A stretch of 64,000 nt of DNA from assembly GCF_000315425.1 (NCBI RefSeq), contig NZ_JH992922.1:2140731-2204730 (forward strand), read 5' to 3'. The notes under the pieces are model-generated. The model did not search any database and was not told the DNA's origin. It saw only the letters and a list, made by a program, of their open reading frames with translations. The translations under genes were made by a program, and so were the position numbers. Positions 44,356 through 54,191 of this stretch are shown here, piece after piece; position 1 is the first letter of the stretch, and every line of letters begins with the position of its first letter. This DNA comes from Massilia timonae CCUG 45783 (GTDB lineage: Bacteria > Pseudomonadota > Gammaproteobacteria > Burkholderiales > Burkholderiaceae_D).

Positions 44356-45450
44356 TCAGGGCACCAGCGGTTTCTTGCCGCTCTGCTTGGCCTTCACCTC
44401 GGCCACCGTCTTGTCGATCGCCGCGATCCGCTGCGTGGTCGACGGGTGGTTGGCCGTGTAGCCGTTGAGGATACGGGCCGGGTAGGTGGCCGCCAGGCGC
44501 TTCCAGAAGGCGGACGCGCCGTCGATGCGGTAGCCGGCGCGCGCCACCAGGTAGATGGCCAGGCGGTCGGCCGCCACGTCGTCGGCCACCGGCATGGCCT
44601 TGATGCCGCCGCTGCCGATCAGCATCGAGGTGTCGGGCGTGATCGCGGTGAGGTTGTCGATGATGCTGCCGATGGTGGCGGCGTTGCGCTGCGTGGCCGC
44701 GTGGCCCAGCATATTGTGCGCCATCGTGCGCGCCACGACATAGGCCAGCTCGTCGTCGTTCTGGGCGAAGCCCAGCATGCCGCGGGTGACCATCACGCGC
44801 GAGCCGTCGGCGTAGGCGTTGATGTTGTCGGCGTTGCCCAGCTCGATCGCGAAGGCGCAGGCGCGGGTGACCGGGATGGTCAGGTCGCGCTGGTTGCCGT
44901 TGCGCTCGATCGACAGCGGCAGGCTGGCCTGCTTCGACATGATCGGGCCGAACACGGCGCCGGCCTGGGACAGGGCGTTCGGGCCTTCGGGCAGCGGCGT
45001 GCCGCCGGCCGCCACCAGGCGGTCGCCCTGGCGCAGGCCGGCGCGCGCCGCGCCGCTGCCGGCGAGGACGTTGGTGACCTGCAGGCGCTCGCCCATGCCC
45101 AGCACCACCCAGGCCGCCTCGTTGTACTGGCCCGGATAGGTGTAGCGGTTCTTGGCGGTGAAGCCGAGCAGGTTGCGCGCGTGCTTGGTGCACAGCTGGG
45201 CGTTGTCGATCAGGAGGGGGGCCGCGATCCGGTACAGGCGGTCGTGCTGGGTCGCCATGCGGGTGAGCGTGTCGGCCGCCGCCGCCATCTGCGGCGTCAC
45301 TTCGGGTTTGCCCGACGCCTGGCTCGGGATCACGCCCGGCGTGCTCGACGATTGCATCTGGCCTGGCGTGCTGCAGGCGGCCAGCAAGGCCGCCGTGCCC
45401 GCGATCAGGGCCGCGGACTTGAAGCGTTGAAGACGGTGCATTGGGATCAT
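44356..45450 (-). CDS. PDZ-M48-like lipoprotein with degenerate catalytic site
   Basis: 364-residue lipoprotein. The signal peptide ends LLAAC with C26 lipidated. A PDZ-like domain (about 112-192, with GAARAGLRQGDRLVAAGG) precedes an M48-like segment. In active M48 relatives of this type one expects HELAHN..GH followed by an EAD motif; here the aligned residues are RTMAHNMLGH (241-250) and AAD (293-295). The first zinc His, the catalytic Glu and the third zinc ligand are therefore replaced, so it is probably a non-proteolytic pseudoenzyme. ATG 45450 is chosen because AGGAGG lies before it. Confidence 0.75.
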   Translation of the reverse strand: MIPMHRLQRFKSAALIAGTAALLAACSTPGQMQSSSTPGVIPSQASGKPEVTPQMAAAADTLTRMATQHDRLYRIAAPLLIDNAQLCTKHARNLLGFTAKNRYTYPGQYNEAAWVVLGMGERLQVTNVLAGSGAARAGLRQGDRLVAAGGTPLPEGPNALSQAGAVFGPIMSKQASLPLSIERNGNQRDLTIPVTRACAFAIELGNADNINAYADGSRVMVTRGMLGFAQNDDELAYVVARTMAHNMLGHAATQRNAATIGSIIDNLTAITPDTSMLIGSGGIKAMPVADDVAADRLAIYLVARAGYRIDGASAFWKRLAATYPARILNGYTANHPSTTQRIAAIDKTVAEVKAKQSGKKPLVP

Positions 45451-45468
45451 GGTCCTCCTCACGTGTTG

Positions 45469-45918
45469 TTATTGTTTGCCGGTGCTGCCGAAGCCTCCGG
45501 CGCCACGGTCGCTCGATGCGAACTCCTCCACCACGTTGAAGCCGACCTGCAGCACCGGCACCACGATCAGCTGCGCCAGCCGGTCCATCGGCTGCAGAAC
45601 GAAGGTGGCGGCGCTGCGGTTCCAGGTGGAGACCATCAGCTGGCCCTGGTAATCGGAGTCGATCAAGCCTACCAGATTGCCCAGAACGATGCCGCTCTTA
45701 TGGCCGAGCCCACTGCGCGGCAGGATCATGGCGGCGTAGCCCGGATCGCCGATGTGGATGGCCAGGCCCGTCGGCACCAGCACCGTCTGGCCAGGCTCGA
45801 TGGTGAGCGGCGCATCGAGGCAGGCGCGCAGGTCGAGGCCCGCGCTGCCAGGGGTGCCGTAGGCCGGCAGCAGTTCTTTCATGCGCGGGTCGAGGATCTT
45901 GAGGTCGATATTCTTCAT
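45469..45918 (-). CDS. dut: dUTP diphosphatase
   Basis: 149-residue trimeric dUTPase, which removes dUTP and supplies dUMP. All five motifs are visible: [46 protein letters not shown] and the C-terminal [13 protein letters not shown]. Follows coaBC by 19 bases, the common dut-coaBC pairing. Confidence 0.96.
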   Translation of the reverse strand: MKNIDLKILDPRMKELLPAYGTPGSAGLDLRACLDAPLTIEPGQTVLVPTGLAIHIGDPGYAAMILPRSGLGHKSGIVLGNLVGLIDSDYQGQLMVSTWNRSAATFVLQPMDRLAQLIVVPVLQVGFNVVEEFASSDRGAGGFGSTGKQ

Positions 45919-45937
45919 GTGATGCTTGTCATGTGGT

Positions 45938-47158
45938 TTAGGTGAGCAGGGAGCGCTGTTCGATGCGCTTGGCGATTTCGGACACCAGCTGGCGCGCCAG
46001 GGTGAGCTTGTCGGCCCGCTCGAGCACCGTGTGGCCGTTCTCGTCGAACAGGATCACGGTATTGTCATCCTGCCCGAAAGTCTGGTGGCCGATATTGCCC
46101 ACCAACAGAGGGATGCCTTTCTTTTCGCGCTTGGCGGCGCCGTACTGTTCCAGCTGCTCGGATTCGGCCGCGAAGCCCACGCAGTAGGGCCAGCCCGACA
46201 GCGACACCGTGCCCGCCACCGCGGCCAGGATGTCGGCGTTCTGCGCGAATTCCAGTTGCGGCGGCGCGCCGTCCGCCGTCTTCTTGATCTTCTGGTCGCT
46301 GGCATTGGCGACGCGCCAGTCGGCCACCGCCGCCACGCCGATGAACACGTGCTGGCCTTCCACGCCCGCCATCACGGCGTCGTGCATCTGCTGCGCGGTC
46401 AGCACGTCGATGCGGCGCACGCCATGCGGCGTGGGTAGCGACACCGGGCCCGAGACCAGGGTCACCTCGGCGCCCGCTTCGCGCGCCGCGCGCGCCAGCG
46501 CATAGCCCATCTTGCCCGAGGACAGATTGGTGATGCCGCGCACCGGATCGATCGGCTCGAAAGTCGGGCCGGCCGTGATCAGGACGCGCCGCCCGGCCAG
46601 CACCTTGTGCTGGAACGAGGCGATCAGCTCTTCGACCAGTTCCTCGGCTTCGAGCATGCGGCCCAGGCCCGTCTCGCCGCAGGCCTGCGAGCCGCAGCCG
46701 GGGCCGAACAGCTTGACGCCGTCTTCAAGCAGCTGGGCGACGTTGCGCTGGGTGGCCGGGTTTTCCCACATCTCGACGTTCATCGCCGGCGCCACGTGCA
46801 GCGGCACGTGACGCGGCCGCGCCACGCACAGCAGCGACAGCAGGTCGTCGGCCGCGCCGTGCGCGAGCTTGCGCATGAAGTCGGCCGAGCAGGGCGCGAT
46901 CAGGATGGCGTCGGCGTTGCGGGTCAGGTCGATGTGGGCCATATTGTTGGCCATGCGCGCATCCCACTGGTCCAGGTAGACCGGCTGGCCAGAGAGGGCC
47001 TGCATGGTGACCGCGCCGATGAAATGGGTCGCCGCTTCGGTCATGACCACCTGCACGCTGGCGCCCTGCTTGCCCAGGGCGCGACACAGCTCGGCCGCCT
47101 TGTAGCAGGCCACGCCGCCGGTCAGGCCGAGGACGATGCGCTTGCCTTTCAGCTCCAT
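45938..47158 (-). CDS. coaBC: Phosphopantothenoylcysteine decarboxylase / synthase
   Basis: 406-residue bifunctional CoA biosynthesis enzyme. The N-terminal flavoprotein CoaC domain has [15 protein letters not shown], active-site [12 protein letters not shown] and the APAMNVEMW loop; the C-terminal CoaB domain begins [25 protein letters not shown]. The nearby [14 protein letters not shown] fits. It lies between lspA and dut in the common order. Confidence 0.96.
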   Translation of the reverse strand: MELKGKRIVLGLTGGVACYKAAELCRALGKQGASVQVVMTEAATHFIGAVTMQALSGQPVYLDQWDARMANNMAHIDLTRNADAILIAPCSADFMRKLAHGAADDLLSLLCVARPRHVPLHVAPAMNVEMWENPATQRNVAQLLEDGVKLFGPGCGSQACGETGLGRMLEAEELVEELIASFQHKVLAGRRVLITAGPTFEPIDPVRGITNLSSGKMGYALARAAREAGAEVTLVSGPVSLPTPHGVRRIDVLTAQQMHDAVMAGVEGQHVFIGVAAVADWRVANASDQKIKKTADGAPPQLEFAQNADILAAVAGTVSLSGWPYCVGFAAESEQLEQYGAAKREKKGIPLLVGNIGHQTFGQDDNTVILFDENGHTVLERADKLTLARQLVSEIAKRIEQRSLLT

Positions 47159-47175
47159 GTTGAATCTCCTTGCGA

Positions 47176-47712
47176 CTAGGACTTGTTCACCCGGCGCAGC
47201 TCGTCGAGGACGAACAGGACCGCGCCCACCGAGATGCCGATGTCGGCGATGTTAAAGGCCGGGAAGTGGCCGATGCCGGTCCAGTAGAAATCGAGGAAGT
47301 CGATCACGTGGCCATGCACCACGCGGTCGATGCCGTTGCCGATCGCGCCGGCCATGACCAGGGCCAGGGCAAAGCAGAACAGGCGCTGGCTCGCGTTCTT
47401 CGACATCATGTAGATGCAGAACACCACGGCGGCGATCGCGATCCCGAGGAACAGCCAGCGCTGCCAGCCGCTGGCGTCGCCCAGGAAGCTGAACGCCGCA
47501 CCCGGGTTGTACACCTTGATCAGGTTGAAGAAGCCCGTGATCGGCAGCGTCTCGGCATAGGCGAAGGTGCGTTCGACGGTGATCTTGGTGACCTGGTCGA
47601 GCAGGACGATGATCAGGGACAGGCCGATCCAGGGGAACAGGCTGGCGCTGGTGCTGCGGGTGACAAGTTTGGGACCGGATGCGGATGCGGCTGGTTTCTT
47701 TTTGGTTGCCAT
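47176..47712 (-). CDS. lspA: Prolipoprotein signal peptidase
   Basis: 178-residue membrane aspartyl peptidase that cleaves lipoprotein signal peptides. Four hydrophobic helices; the catalytic aspartates lie in GAIGNGIDR and FNIADIGIS. A Lys/Ala-rich cytoplasmic extension of ~22 residues precedes the first helix. Starts at ATG 47712, 82 bases after the ileS stop. Confidence 0.96.
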   Translation of the reverse strand: MATKKKPAASASGPKLVTRSTSASLFPWIGLSLIIVLLDQVTKITVERTFAYAETLPITGFFNLIKVYNPGAAFSFLGDASGWQRWLFLGIAIAAVVFCIYMMSKNASQRLFCFALALVMAGAIGNGIDRVVHGHVIDFLDFYWTGIGHFPAFNIADIGISVGAVLFVLDELRRVNKS

Positions 47713-47794
47713 GGTGTGTGGTGTCGGTGCGCGCCATGCCGCCCGGGGACGGCGGCATGGCGGAAAACCCGCGGGTCGATCGACCCGCAGGAGC

Positions 47795-50692
47795 TTAGGC
47801 GTAGCGGCGCTTCTCGCCGGCGCCGAACAGGTTGCTGGTGCAGCGGCCGCACAAGGTCGGATGCGCGTGGTCGTGGCCGACGTCGCGGCGGTAGTGCCAG
47901 CAGCGCTCGCACTTTTCAAAGGTCGACGGCGCCACTTCCACGGCTTCGTCGGCTTCGGCCGCCACTTCGCTGACGGTCGCCTGCGAGGTGATGAAGACGA
48001 ACTTCAGGTCGTCATCCAGGCTGGCCAGCGCGCGGTACTTCTCGCCCGCGGCCTTGATCGCCAGCTCGGCCTGCAGCGAGGAACCGATGGCGCCCGAGGC
48101 GCGCACTTCTTCGAGCTGCTTGGTGACGTCGGTGCGGACCTGGCGCAGCAGCGCATATTTCGCCAGCAGAGCCTCGGCATCCGGCAGTGCAGGGAAGGTC
48201 CACAGCGTCTGGGTGAAGATGGTCTCGTCGCTGGCGGCGAACGCCTCGGCGCCTGCGAACTTTTCCCACGCTTCTTCGGCGGTGAACGACAGGATCGGCG
48301 CCATCACGCGCAGCAGCGAGTGGGCGATGTGCCACAGCGCGGTCTGGGCCGAGCGGCGCGCCGTAGACGCCACACCCGTGGTGTACAGGCGGTCCTTCAG
48401 GATGTCGAGGTAGAAGCCGCCCAGGTCTTCCGAGCAGTAGTTCTGCAGGCGCGACACGACCGGGTGGAACTCGTAGCGCTCGAAGTGGGCGGCGACGTCG
48501 TTCTGCAACTGCGCCATCGAGGCGATCGCATAGCGGTCGATCTCGAGCAATTCAGGCATCGGCACTGCGTGCAGGGCAGGGTCGAAGTCCGAGGTGTTCG
48601 CCAGCAGGAAGCGCAGCGTGTTGCGGATGCGGCGGTACGACTCGGTCACGCGCTTGAGAATCTCTTCGCCGATCGACAATTCGCCCGTGTAGTCGGTCGA
48701 GGCCACCCACAGGCGCAGGATGTCGGCGCCGAGGGTGTCCGAGATCTTTTGCGGCGCCATCGTGTTGCCGAGCGACTTGGACATCTTCTTGCCGTTCTCG
48801 TCGACGGTGAAGCCGTGGGTCAGCAGCGCCTTGTAGGGCGGGGTCCCGTTGAGCATCGACGAGGTCAGCAGCGACGAGTGGAACCAGCCGCGGTGCTGGT
48901 CCGAACCTTCCAGGTACAGGTCGGCCGGGAAGCTCGACTGCGCCTTGTGCGAGCCGCGCAGCACGGTCTGGTGGGTGCTGCCCGAATCGAACCAGACGTC
49001 CAGCGTGTCCTTGTTCTTTTCATAGGTCGCGGCGTCCTCGCCCAGCAGGGTGGCCGGGTCGAGATTGTGCCAGGCGTCGATGCCGCCGGCTTCGATCAGC
49101 TTGGCCACCTGCTCCAGCAGTTCTGGGGTGCGCGGGTGCAGGGCGCCGGTTTCCTTGTGCACGAAGAAGGCCATCGGCACGCCCCACTGGCGCTGGCGCG
49201 ACAGGGTCCAGTCCGGACGGTTCTCGATCATGCCGTGCAGGCGCGCCTGGCCCCAGTCCGGGAAGAACTGCGTCTTCTCGATGCCGGCCAGCGCGGTCTC
49301 GCGCAGGGTCGGGCCGCCGTCCTTCGGCGTGATGTCCATGCCGGCGAACCACTGGTTGGTGGCGCGATAGACGATCGGGGTTTTATGGCGCCAGCAGTGC
49401 ATGTAGCTGTGGTCGAACATCTTGAGTTCGAACAGGGCGCCGGCTTCGGTCAGCGCGCCGCAGATCGGCTTGCTGGCTTCCCAGATGGTCATGCCGCCGA
49501 ACAGCGGCAGGCTCGAGGCGAAGCGGCCATCGCCCATCACGGGCTTGAGCATCTCGTCGTCCTTCATGCCGTGCGCCTTGCACGACTGGAAGTCTTCCAG
49601 GCCGTAGGACGGGGCCGAGTGGACCACGCCGGTGCCGCTGTCGACGGTCACGTAGTCGGCCAGGTAGACCGGCGACAGGCGGTCGTAGAACGGATCCTGG
49701 GCGTGCAGCGGGTGCTTGAAGCGGATGCCTTCGAGCTTGGCGCCGACGGTGGTGGCGATGATCGTGCCTTCCAGCTTGTAGCGGGCCAGCACCGACTCCA
49801 CCAGTTCCGAACCCAGGATCAGCAGTTGCGGCTGACCGTCACGCTCGACCCGCACCAGCGAGTAGCCGACTTCCGGACCGACGTTCAGGGCCTGGTTCGA
49901 CGGGATGGTCCACGGGGTGGTGGTCCAGATCACGATGAAGCCCTGATCGACCGGGAGTGTATCCAGGCCGAAGGCGGCGGCGATCTTGTCGTGTTCGTGG
50001 AAGGGGAAGCCGACGTCGATCGCCGGGTCGCGCTTGTCCTGGTATTCGACTTCGGCCTCGGCCAGCGCCGAACCGCAGTCGAAGCACCAGTTCACCGGCT
50101 TGAGGCCGCGGTACACATAACCTTTTTCCAGCAGGGTGCCGAGCGCGCGCAGCTCGTCGGCCTCGTTGCTGTAGGCCATGGTCATGTACGGATTGTCCCA
50201 CTCGCCCAGCACGCCCAGGCGGATGAAGCCGGCGCGCTGGCGGTCGATCTGCTCGAGCGCATAGGCGCGCGCCTTTTGCAGCACTTCGGCGGTTGGCAGG
50301 TTCTTGCCGTACAGTTTTTCGATCTGGATCTCGATCGGCATGCCGTGGCAATCCCAGCCCGGCACATACGGCGCGTCGAAGCCGGCGATGGTGCGCGACT
50401 TGATGACCATGTCTTTCAGGATCTTGTTGACGGCGTGGCCCAGGTGGATGTCGCCGTTGGCGTACGGCGGACCGTCGTGCAGGATGAACGTCGGACGGCC
50501 GGCGGCGGCCTTGCGCACGCGCTCGTAGATTTTTTTATCTTGCCATTGCTTGACCCAGCCCGGCTCGCGCTTGGCGAGGTCGCCGCGCATCGGGAATGGG
50601 GTATCGGTCATATTGACCGGGTATTTGCTTTCAGGCTTTTTCTGGCCCTTAGGTGCCTGGGACTGGCCGTTGTTTTGTTTGGTATCGGACAT
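47795..50692 (-). CDS. ileS: Isoleucyl-tRNA synthetase
   Basis: 965-residue class I synthetase. HIGH motif variant HLGH ([13 protein letters not shown]), editing domain with [20 protein letters not shown] motif ([12 protein letters not shown]) and a C-terminal zinc finger with [10 protein letters not shown] and [11 protein letters not shown] 50692 ([10 protein letters not shown]) starts the protein; the frame is open upstream. Between ribF and lspA as in many proteobacteria. Confidence 0.98.
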   Translation of the reverse strand: MSDTKQNNGQSQAPKGQKKPESKYPVNMTDTPFPMRGDLAKREPGWVKQWQDKKIYERVRKAAAGRPTFILHDGPPYANGDIHLGHAVNKILKDMVIKSRTIAGFDAPYVPGWDCHGMPIEIQIEKLYGKNLPTAEVLQKARAYALEQIDRQRAGFIRLGVLGEWDNPYMTMAYSNEADELRALGTLLEKGYVYRGLKPVNWCFDCGSALAEAEVEYQDKRDPAIDVGFPFHEHDKIAAAFGLDTLPVDQGFIVIWTTTPWTIPSNQALNVGPEVGYSLVRVERDGQPQLLILGSELVESVLARYKLEGTIIATTVGAKLEGIRFKHPLHAQDPFYDRLSPVYLADYVTVDSGTGVVHSAPSYGLEDFQSCKAHGMKDDEMLKPVMGDGRFASSLPLFGGMTIWEASKPICGALTEAGALFELKMFDHSYMHCWRHKTPIVYRATNQWFAGMDITPKDGGPTLRETALAGIEKTQFFPDWGQARLHGMIENRPDWTLSRQRQWGVPMAFFVHKETGALHPRTPELLEQVAKLIEAGGIDAWHNLDPATLLGEDAATYEKNKDTLDVWFDSGSTHQTVLRGSHKAQSSFPADLYLEGSDQHRGWFHSSLLTSSMLNGTPPYKALLTHGFTVDENGKKMSKSLGNTMAPQKISDTLGADILRLWVASTDYTGELSIGEEILKRVTESYRRIRNTLRFLLANTSDFDPALHAVPMPELLEIDRYAIASMAQLQNDVAAHFERYEFHPVVSRLQNYCSEDLGGFYLDILKDRLYTTGVASTARRSAQTALWHIAHSLLRVMAPILSFTAEEAWEKFAGAEAFAASDETIFTQTLWTFPALPDAEALLAKYALLRQVRTDVTKQLEEVRASGAIGSSLQAELAIKAAGEKYRALASLDDDLKFVFITSQATVSEVAAEADEAVEVAPSTFEKCERCWHYRRDVGHDHAHPTLCGRCTSNLFGAGEKRRYA

Positions 50693-50791
50693 AAGCTTCT
50701 TCTGGTAAGTGTTCGGTGTGCACGGCGCAGCGCGCCGCGGCAGAGTCGGGTGAGGCGCTTCCGGCAAGCCATCGCGGCTCGGGAAGCGCGC

Positions 50792-51763
50792 TCAAATTCG
50801 GTCGGTCGCCGTCAGCGCGCTGTTGCGGTGGGCGAAGAAGGCGCGCGCCTGGGCCGCGTCGTTGTCGATCGCGGCAGTGAGCGTGGCCAGGTCGTCGTAT
50901 TTCTCTTCGTCGCGCAGCTTGGCCAGGAACTCCACGCGCACCAGCTTGCCGTAGCATTGTTGGGCGTAGTCGAACACATGTACTTCAAGCAGCATACGGC
51001 CGGCATCCTCGACGGTCGGACGCACGCCCAGGCTGGCCACGGCCGGCAGCGGCGCGTCCGCCAGGCCGTGCACCTGCACGACGAAGATGCCCGAGAGAGC
51101 AGGGCGGTGCGCCACCCGCAGGTTCATGGTCGGAAAGCCCAGCGTGCGGCCCAGCTTCTGGCCATGGATCACATGGCCCGACATCGCATACGGATGGCCG
51201 AGCAATTCCTTGGTACGGACGAAATCGCCTTCCAGCAGGGCGGCGCGCACGGCCGAGGACGAGATGCGCTGGTCGCCGTGCATGACGGCGTCGAGGGTGT
51301 GGACGTCGAAGCCGAATTCGCGGCCGGCCTCGACCAGCATCGCGATATCGCCCTGGCGCCTGGCGCCGAAGCGGAAATCGTCGCCGACCATCAGCCACTT
51401 GACGTGCAGGCCGTCGACCAGCACGCGCTCGATGAAGTCGCGCGGCGACATGGCGGCGAACTGTTCGTTGAAATGCTCGACGATGACGCGGTCGATGCCG
51501 GCCTGGTCGAGATCCTCGAGCTTGTCGCGCAGGTTGGCGATGCGGGCCGGGGCGCGCGACAGGTCGCCGGATTTGCGGGCGAAGTATTCGCGCGGATGGG
51601 GTTCGAACGTCATCACGGCCGCTTCCAGGCCGAGCCCCGCGGCGGCGCTGCGCACATGGGCCAGCAGGGCCTGGTGGCCGCGATGGACGCCGTCGAAATT
51701 GCCGATCGTGAGCGCGCAGGGCGCGCGCGCCCTGTCGTTGGGAAGTCCGCGAAATACCTTCAT
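50792..51763 (-). CDS. ribF: Bifunctional riboflavin kinase / FAD synthetase
   Basis: 323-residue enzyme making FMN and FAD. The N-terminal FAD synthetase domain has TIGNFDGVHRGHQALL and VGDDFRFGARRQGD, with ISSSAVRAALLEGD; the C-terminal flavokinase domain has GHVIHGQKLGRTLGFPTMNL and ASLGVRPTVED. ATG 51763 (MKVFRGLPN) is the family start. Confidence 0.96.
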   Translation of the reverse strand: MKVFRGLPNDRARAPCALTIGNFDGVHRGHQALLAHVRSAAAGLGLEAAVMTFEPHPREYFARKSGDLSRAPARIANLRDKLEDLDQAGIDRVIVEHFNEQFAAMSPRDFIERVLVDGLHVKWLMVGDDFRFGARRQGDIAMLVEAGREFGFDVHTLDAVMHGDQRISSSAVRAALLEGDFVRTKELLGHPYAMSGHVIHGQKLGRTLGFPTMNLRVAHRPALSGIFVVQVHGLADAPLPAVASLGVRPTVEDAGRMLLEVHVFDYAQQCYGKLVRVEFLAKLRDEEKYDDLATLTAAIDNDAAQARAFFAHRNSALTATDRI

Positions 51764-51892
51764 CAAATCTGGGTCCGGTTGCAAGCCGCGCGACAATGGA
51801 GCGGCGCCAAAACCCTGATTATACGGTAAAGCGATTGTTGCACCGAGGCGATGGCCATGGATCTGCCCATTCATGTTATCGAATGGCGCAAT

Positions 51893-51920
51893 AAAAAACG
51901 CCGCCCGAAGGCGGCGTTTT
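51893..51920. terminator. Bidirectional terminator downstream of TPR gene
   Basis: Stem AAAACGCCGCC/GGCGGCGTTTT with a CGAA loop; A and T runs flank it. It ends the minus-strand TPR transcript, which lies 39 bases away. Confidence 0.9.
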
Positions 51921-51931
51921 CGCAGCTTGGA

Positions 51932-51949
51932 TCCCCGCCTGCGCGGGGA
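51932..51949. repeat. Short REP-like palindrome
   Basis: TCCCCGC-CTGC-GCGGGGA, a perfect 7-bp inverted repeat between a terminator and the TPR stop. Similar TCCCCGC-rich palindromes are frequent dispersed repeats in GC-rich proteobacterial genomes; only one copy is seen here. Confidence 0.45.
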
Positions 51950-51958
51950 CAGGCTCGA

Positions 51959-53188
51959 TCAGGACAGCGGATTGTTGATCGCCAGGATCCAGTAGCGGGC
52001 CAGTTCGGCGGTGCCGTCCTTGCCGCCCACGGTCTTGAGCGTGGCGATGGCTTGCTGCTTCTTGCCGGCAGCGGCGTAGGCTTCGCCCAGGCGCAGCTTG
52101 GCGTCTTCAGGGTTCTTCAGGCCGCCGGCCTTGATGGCCGCTTCCATCATCTTGAGGCCCTTGTCGGCCTGGCCAGCCTGCACCAGTGCGTAACCCAGGC
52201 CCACCAGCGAGTCCTGGTCCTTGACCGCGGTGTGCTCGGCTTCCAGCGCAGCGAAGTTCTTGTTCTGCTCTGCCAGGTTCTTCTCGGCCAGGTCCTTCAG
52301 GCGCTGGTGACGCGCGGCGTCGGTGCCGGTGCCCAGGGCGCCGGCCTTGTAGCCCTTGTCGATGATCTTGATCGCTTCGGCCGGGGCTTTCGCCTGCAGC
52401 ACCAGCTGGGCCATTTCCATGTACTCGCTCGGCTTCTTGAGCAGGTTGTTGGCCAGCTTCAGGCGATAGACGTCGACGTTCAGGCGCTGCGAGTAGCCCG
52501 GCTGGCGCTGCACGCGGTTCAGCAGGTCGGTCCAGTACTGCGCCTTTGGATAGCTGGCGGCCAGCTTCTCGATGGTGCGCACGTAGCCGGCGGTATCGTT
52601 CTTCTTGAGCTGGATATTGGCCAGCATGCCGAGCTGGTCTTCGCTCAGGCGGCCGCTTTTCTCGATGGTGCGCAGTTCTTGCTCGAGGGCGGCGGTGTTG
52701 CCTTGCTTGTAATAGTTCTGCAGCAGGTAAGCGCGCAGCTTCGGATCATCCTTCTGCTTGAGCAAGTTCTGGATGGTGGCGTTGGCCTTGTTCAGGTCGC
52801 CTGCACGCATATAGATGCCCACCAGGCCTTCGGCGAATTGCGAACGCTCGTTGGCGCTCAGCTTGCCCGACGCGAGCAGGGCTTCGAAGGATTTGGCGGC
52901 GGTATCGTAATCGCCGGCCGACGAAGCAGCCCCGGCGCGCACGCGCTCGATCAGGTAGCTTTCATTGGCGGTCTTGTTGCCCACCTTGTCCAGTCCGCGC
53001 AGGGTAGCCAGTGCCTCCTTGTGCTTGCCCTGTTTCATCTGGGCCTGGGCTTGCTGCAGCGGTTTGCCAATCTCCGGGCGCATTGCTTCCTGCGCGACGG
53101 CGGAAGACAGGCCGATTACCGGGGTGAGCGCGGTAAAGCCCAGAGCGGCCATTGCAAGGCTGAGGTGAGCGAGACGGAACTTGATCAT
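51959..53188 (-). CDS. Secreted tetratricopeptide-repeat protein
   Basis: 409-residue protein with a Sec signal peptide (cleavage near SSAVAQ, ~33) and consecutive helical TPR-like repeats through the rest (for example PLQQAQAQMKQGKHKEALATLRGL and ADKGLKMMEAAIKAGGLKNPEDAKLRLGEAYAAAGKKQQAIATL). It follows exbD2 in the TonB operon, so it may assist TonB-dependent transport, but its function is unknown. A hairpin separates it from exbD2. Confidence 0.85.
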   Translation of the reverse strand: MIKFRLAHLSLAMAALGFTALTPVIGLSSAVAQEAMRPEIGKPLQQAQAQMKQGKHKEALATLRGLDKVGNKTANESYLIERVRAGAASSAGDYDTAAKSFEALLASGKLSANERSQFAEGLVGIYMRAGDLNKANATIQNLLKQKDDPKLRAYLLQNYYKQGNTAALEQELRTIEKSGRLSEDQLGMLANIQLKKNDTAGYVRTIEKLAASYPKAQYWTDLLNRVQRQPGYSQRLNVDVYRLKLANNLLKKPSEYMEMAQLVLQAKAPAEAIKIIDKGYKAGALGTGTDAARHQRLKDLAEKNLAEQNKNFAALEAEHTAVKDQDSLVGLGYALVQAGQADKGLKMMEAAIKAGGLKNPEDAKLRLGEAYAAAGKKQQAIATLKTVGGKDGTAELARYWILAINNPLS

Positions 53189-53213
53189 CTGAAAAATCCT
53201 TATTTCAAAATGG

Positions 53214-53239
53214 ACACGGCAGGGATAGCCCTGCCGTGT
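53214..53239 (-). terminator. Hairpin between exbD2 and TPR gene
   Basis: An 11-bp perfect stem (ACACGGCAGGG/CCCTGCCGTGT) with an ATAG loop, in the 70-base exbD2-TPR gap. The T tract is weak, so it may reduce rather than stop readthrough. Confidence 0.5.
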
Positions 53240-53258
53240 TGGTTCAAACATGGAACGA

Positions 53259-53693
53259 TTACTGGAACTGCTCGTTACCGACCATGCCGATTTTGGTGAC
53301 GCCGATACGCTGGGCGGATGCCATGACACCGGCAACTACCTTGTACTCTACCAGCTTATTCGGACGCAGGTGCACTTCAGGCTGGTCGGCCATGGCTGCA
53401 ACGGCGTTCATCTTGGCTTCGAGCGTCGCGCGATCCGGGATGACTTCGCCATCCCAGAGGATGGTACCGTCGAAGTCGACGTCGATCGTGATCACCACCG
53501 GTTTGATATCGCTTTGCGGCGGGTTACCAACTGGCATGTTCAGATTGACGGAGTGGTTTTGCTTCGGAATCGTGATAATCAGCATGATGATCAGAACGAG
53601 CAGGACGTCGATCAACGGCGTCATGTTCATTTCCATCATCGGTTCCGGATCGGCTGCTGCTGCGGAGCCGCCTCCACCTACGTTCATACTCAT
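53259..53693 (-). CDS. exbD: ExbD/TolR-family protein (second copy)
   Basis: 144-residue inner-membrane proton-channel partner. A short N-terminal stretch, one transmembrane helix with the key aspartate (MNMTPLIDVLLVLIIMLIITIP) and a periplasmic domain. ATG 53693 begins MSMNVGG. Distinct from the upstream ExbD in sequence; paired exbD copies are usual in this TonB operon type. Confidence 0.93.
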   Translation of the reverse strand: MSMNVGGGGSAAAADPEPMMEMNMTPLIDVLLVLIIMLIITIPKQNHSVNLNMPVGNPPQSDIKPVVITIDVDFDGTILWDGEVIPDRATLEAKMNAVAAMADQPEVHLRPNKLVEYKVVAGVMASAQRIGVTKIGMVGNEQFQ

Positions 53694-53768
53694 GGGTGTG
53701 TCCTTATCTAATGTTGGGGAGAAGGTTACGGCGCCCGGCTCGAAAGCCAGGCGCCGCATGCTGGGCTA

Positions 53769-54188
53769 TCAGCCCGGTGGCTCGATAACGAAGCCAACCT
53801 TCTGCACACCAGCACGTTGTGCCGTGTAGATCACGCGGCCGATCGCTTCGTAGCGGGTTTCCTGGTCGCCACGAACTTTCACCGCCGGTTGCGGCACTTT
53901 CACCGACTGCTCCGCGAGGAACTTGAACAGCTCGTCCGTGTTCGCGAGGTGAGTCTGGTTGTAGTACATCTCGCCGTCTTTATTGACGGTGATATTCACA
54001 TCTTCCGGCTTGGTCAGGGTGACCTGGTTCTCTTCTGAAGGAAGGGTCACTTTCTGCAGATTCAGCACCACCGGGCTCGTGATCAGGAAGATGATCAGAA
54101 GAACCAACATGATGTCAACGAGTGGCGTCGTGTTGATCTCTGAATTCAGTGCATCTTCGCCGGAATCGGAACCGACACTCATCGACAT
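53769..54188 (-). CDS. exbD: ExbD/TolR-family protein (first copy)
   Basis: 139-residue ExbD with the transmembrane aspartate in INTTPLVDIMLVLLIIFLITSP. The periplasmic domain ends AGVQKVGFVIEPPG. It starts 3 bases after the ExbB stop and is therefore co-translated with it. Confidence 0.94.
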   Translation of the reverse strand: MSMSVGSDSGEDALNSEINTTPLVDIMLVLLIIFLITSPVVLNLQKVTLPSEENQVTLTKPEDVNITVNKDGEMYYNQTHLANTDELFKFLAEQSVKVPQPAVKVRGDQETRYEAIGRVIYTAQRAGVQKVGFVIEPPG

Positions 54189-54191
54189 AGT

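Noticed and set aside
43270..45945. An 891-codon plus-strand open frame opposite xdhC-like, M48-like and dut genes
   Set aside because: Same high-GC antisense artefact; no domain or plausible start.
47567..51829. A 1420-codon plus-strand open frame
   Set aside because: It lies antisense to lspA, ileS and ribF, all with complete family motifs; the translation has no recognisable domain.
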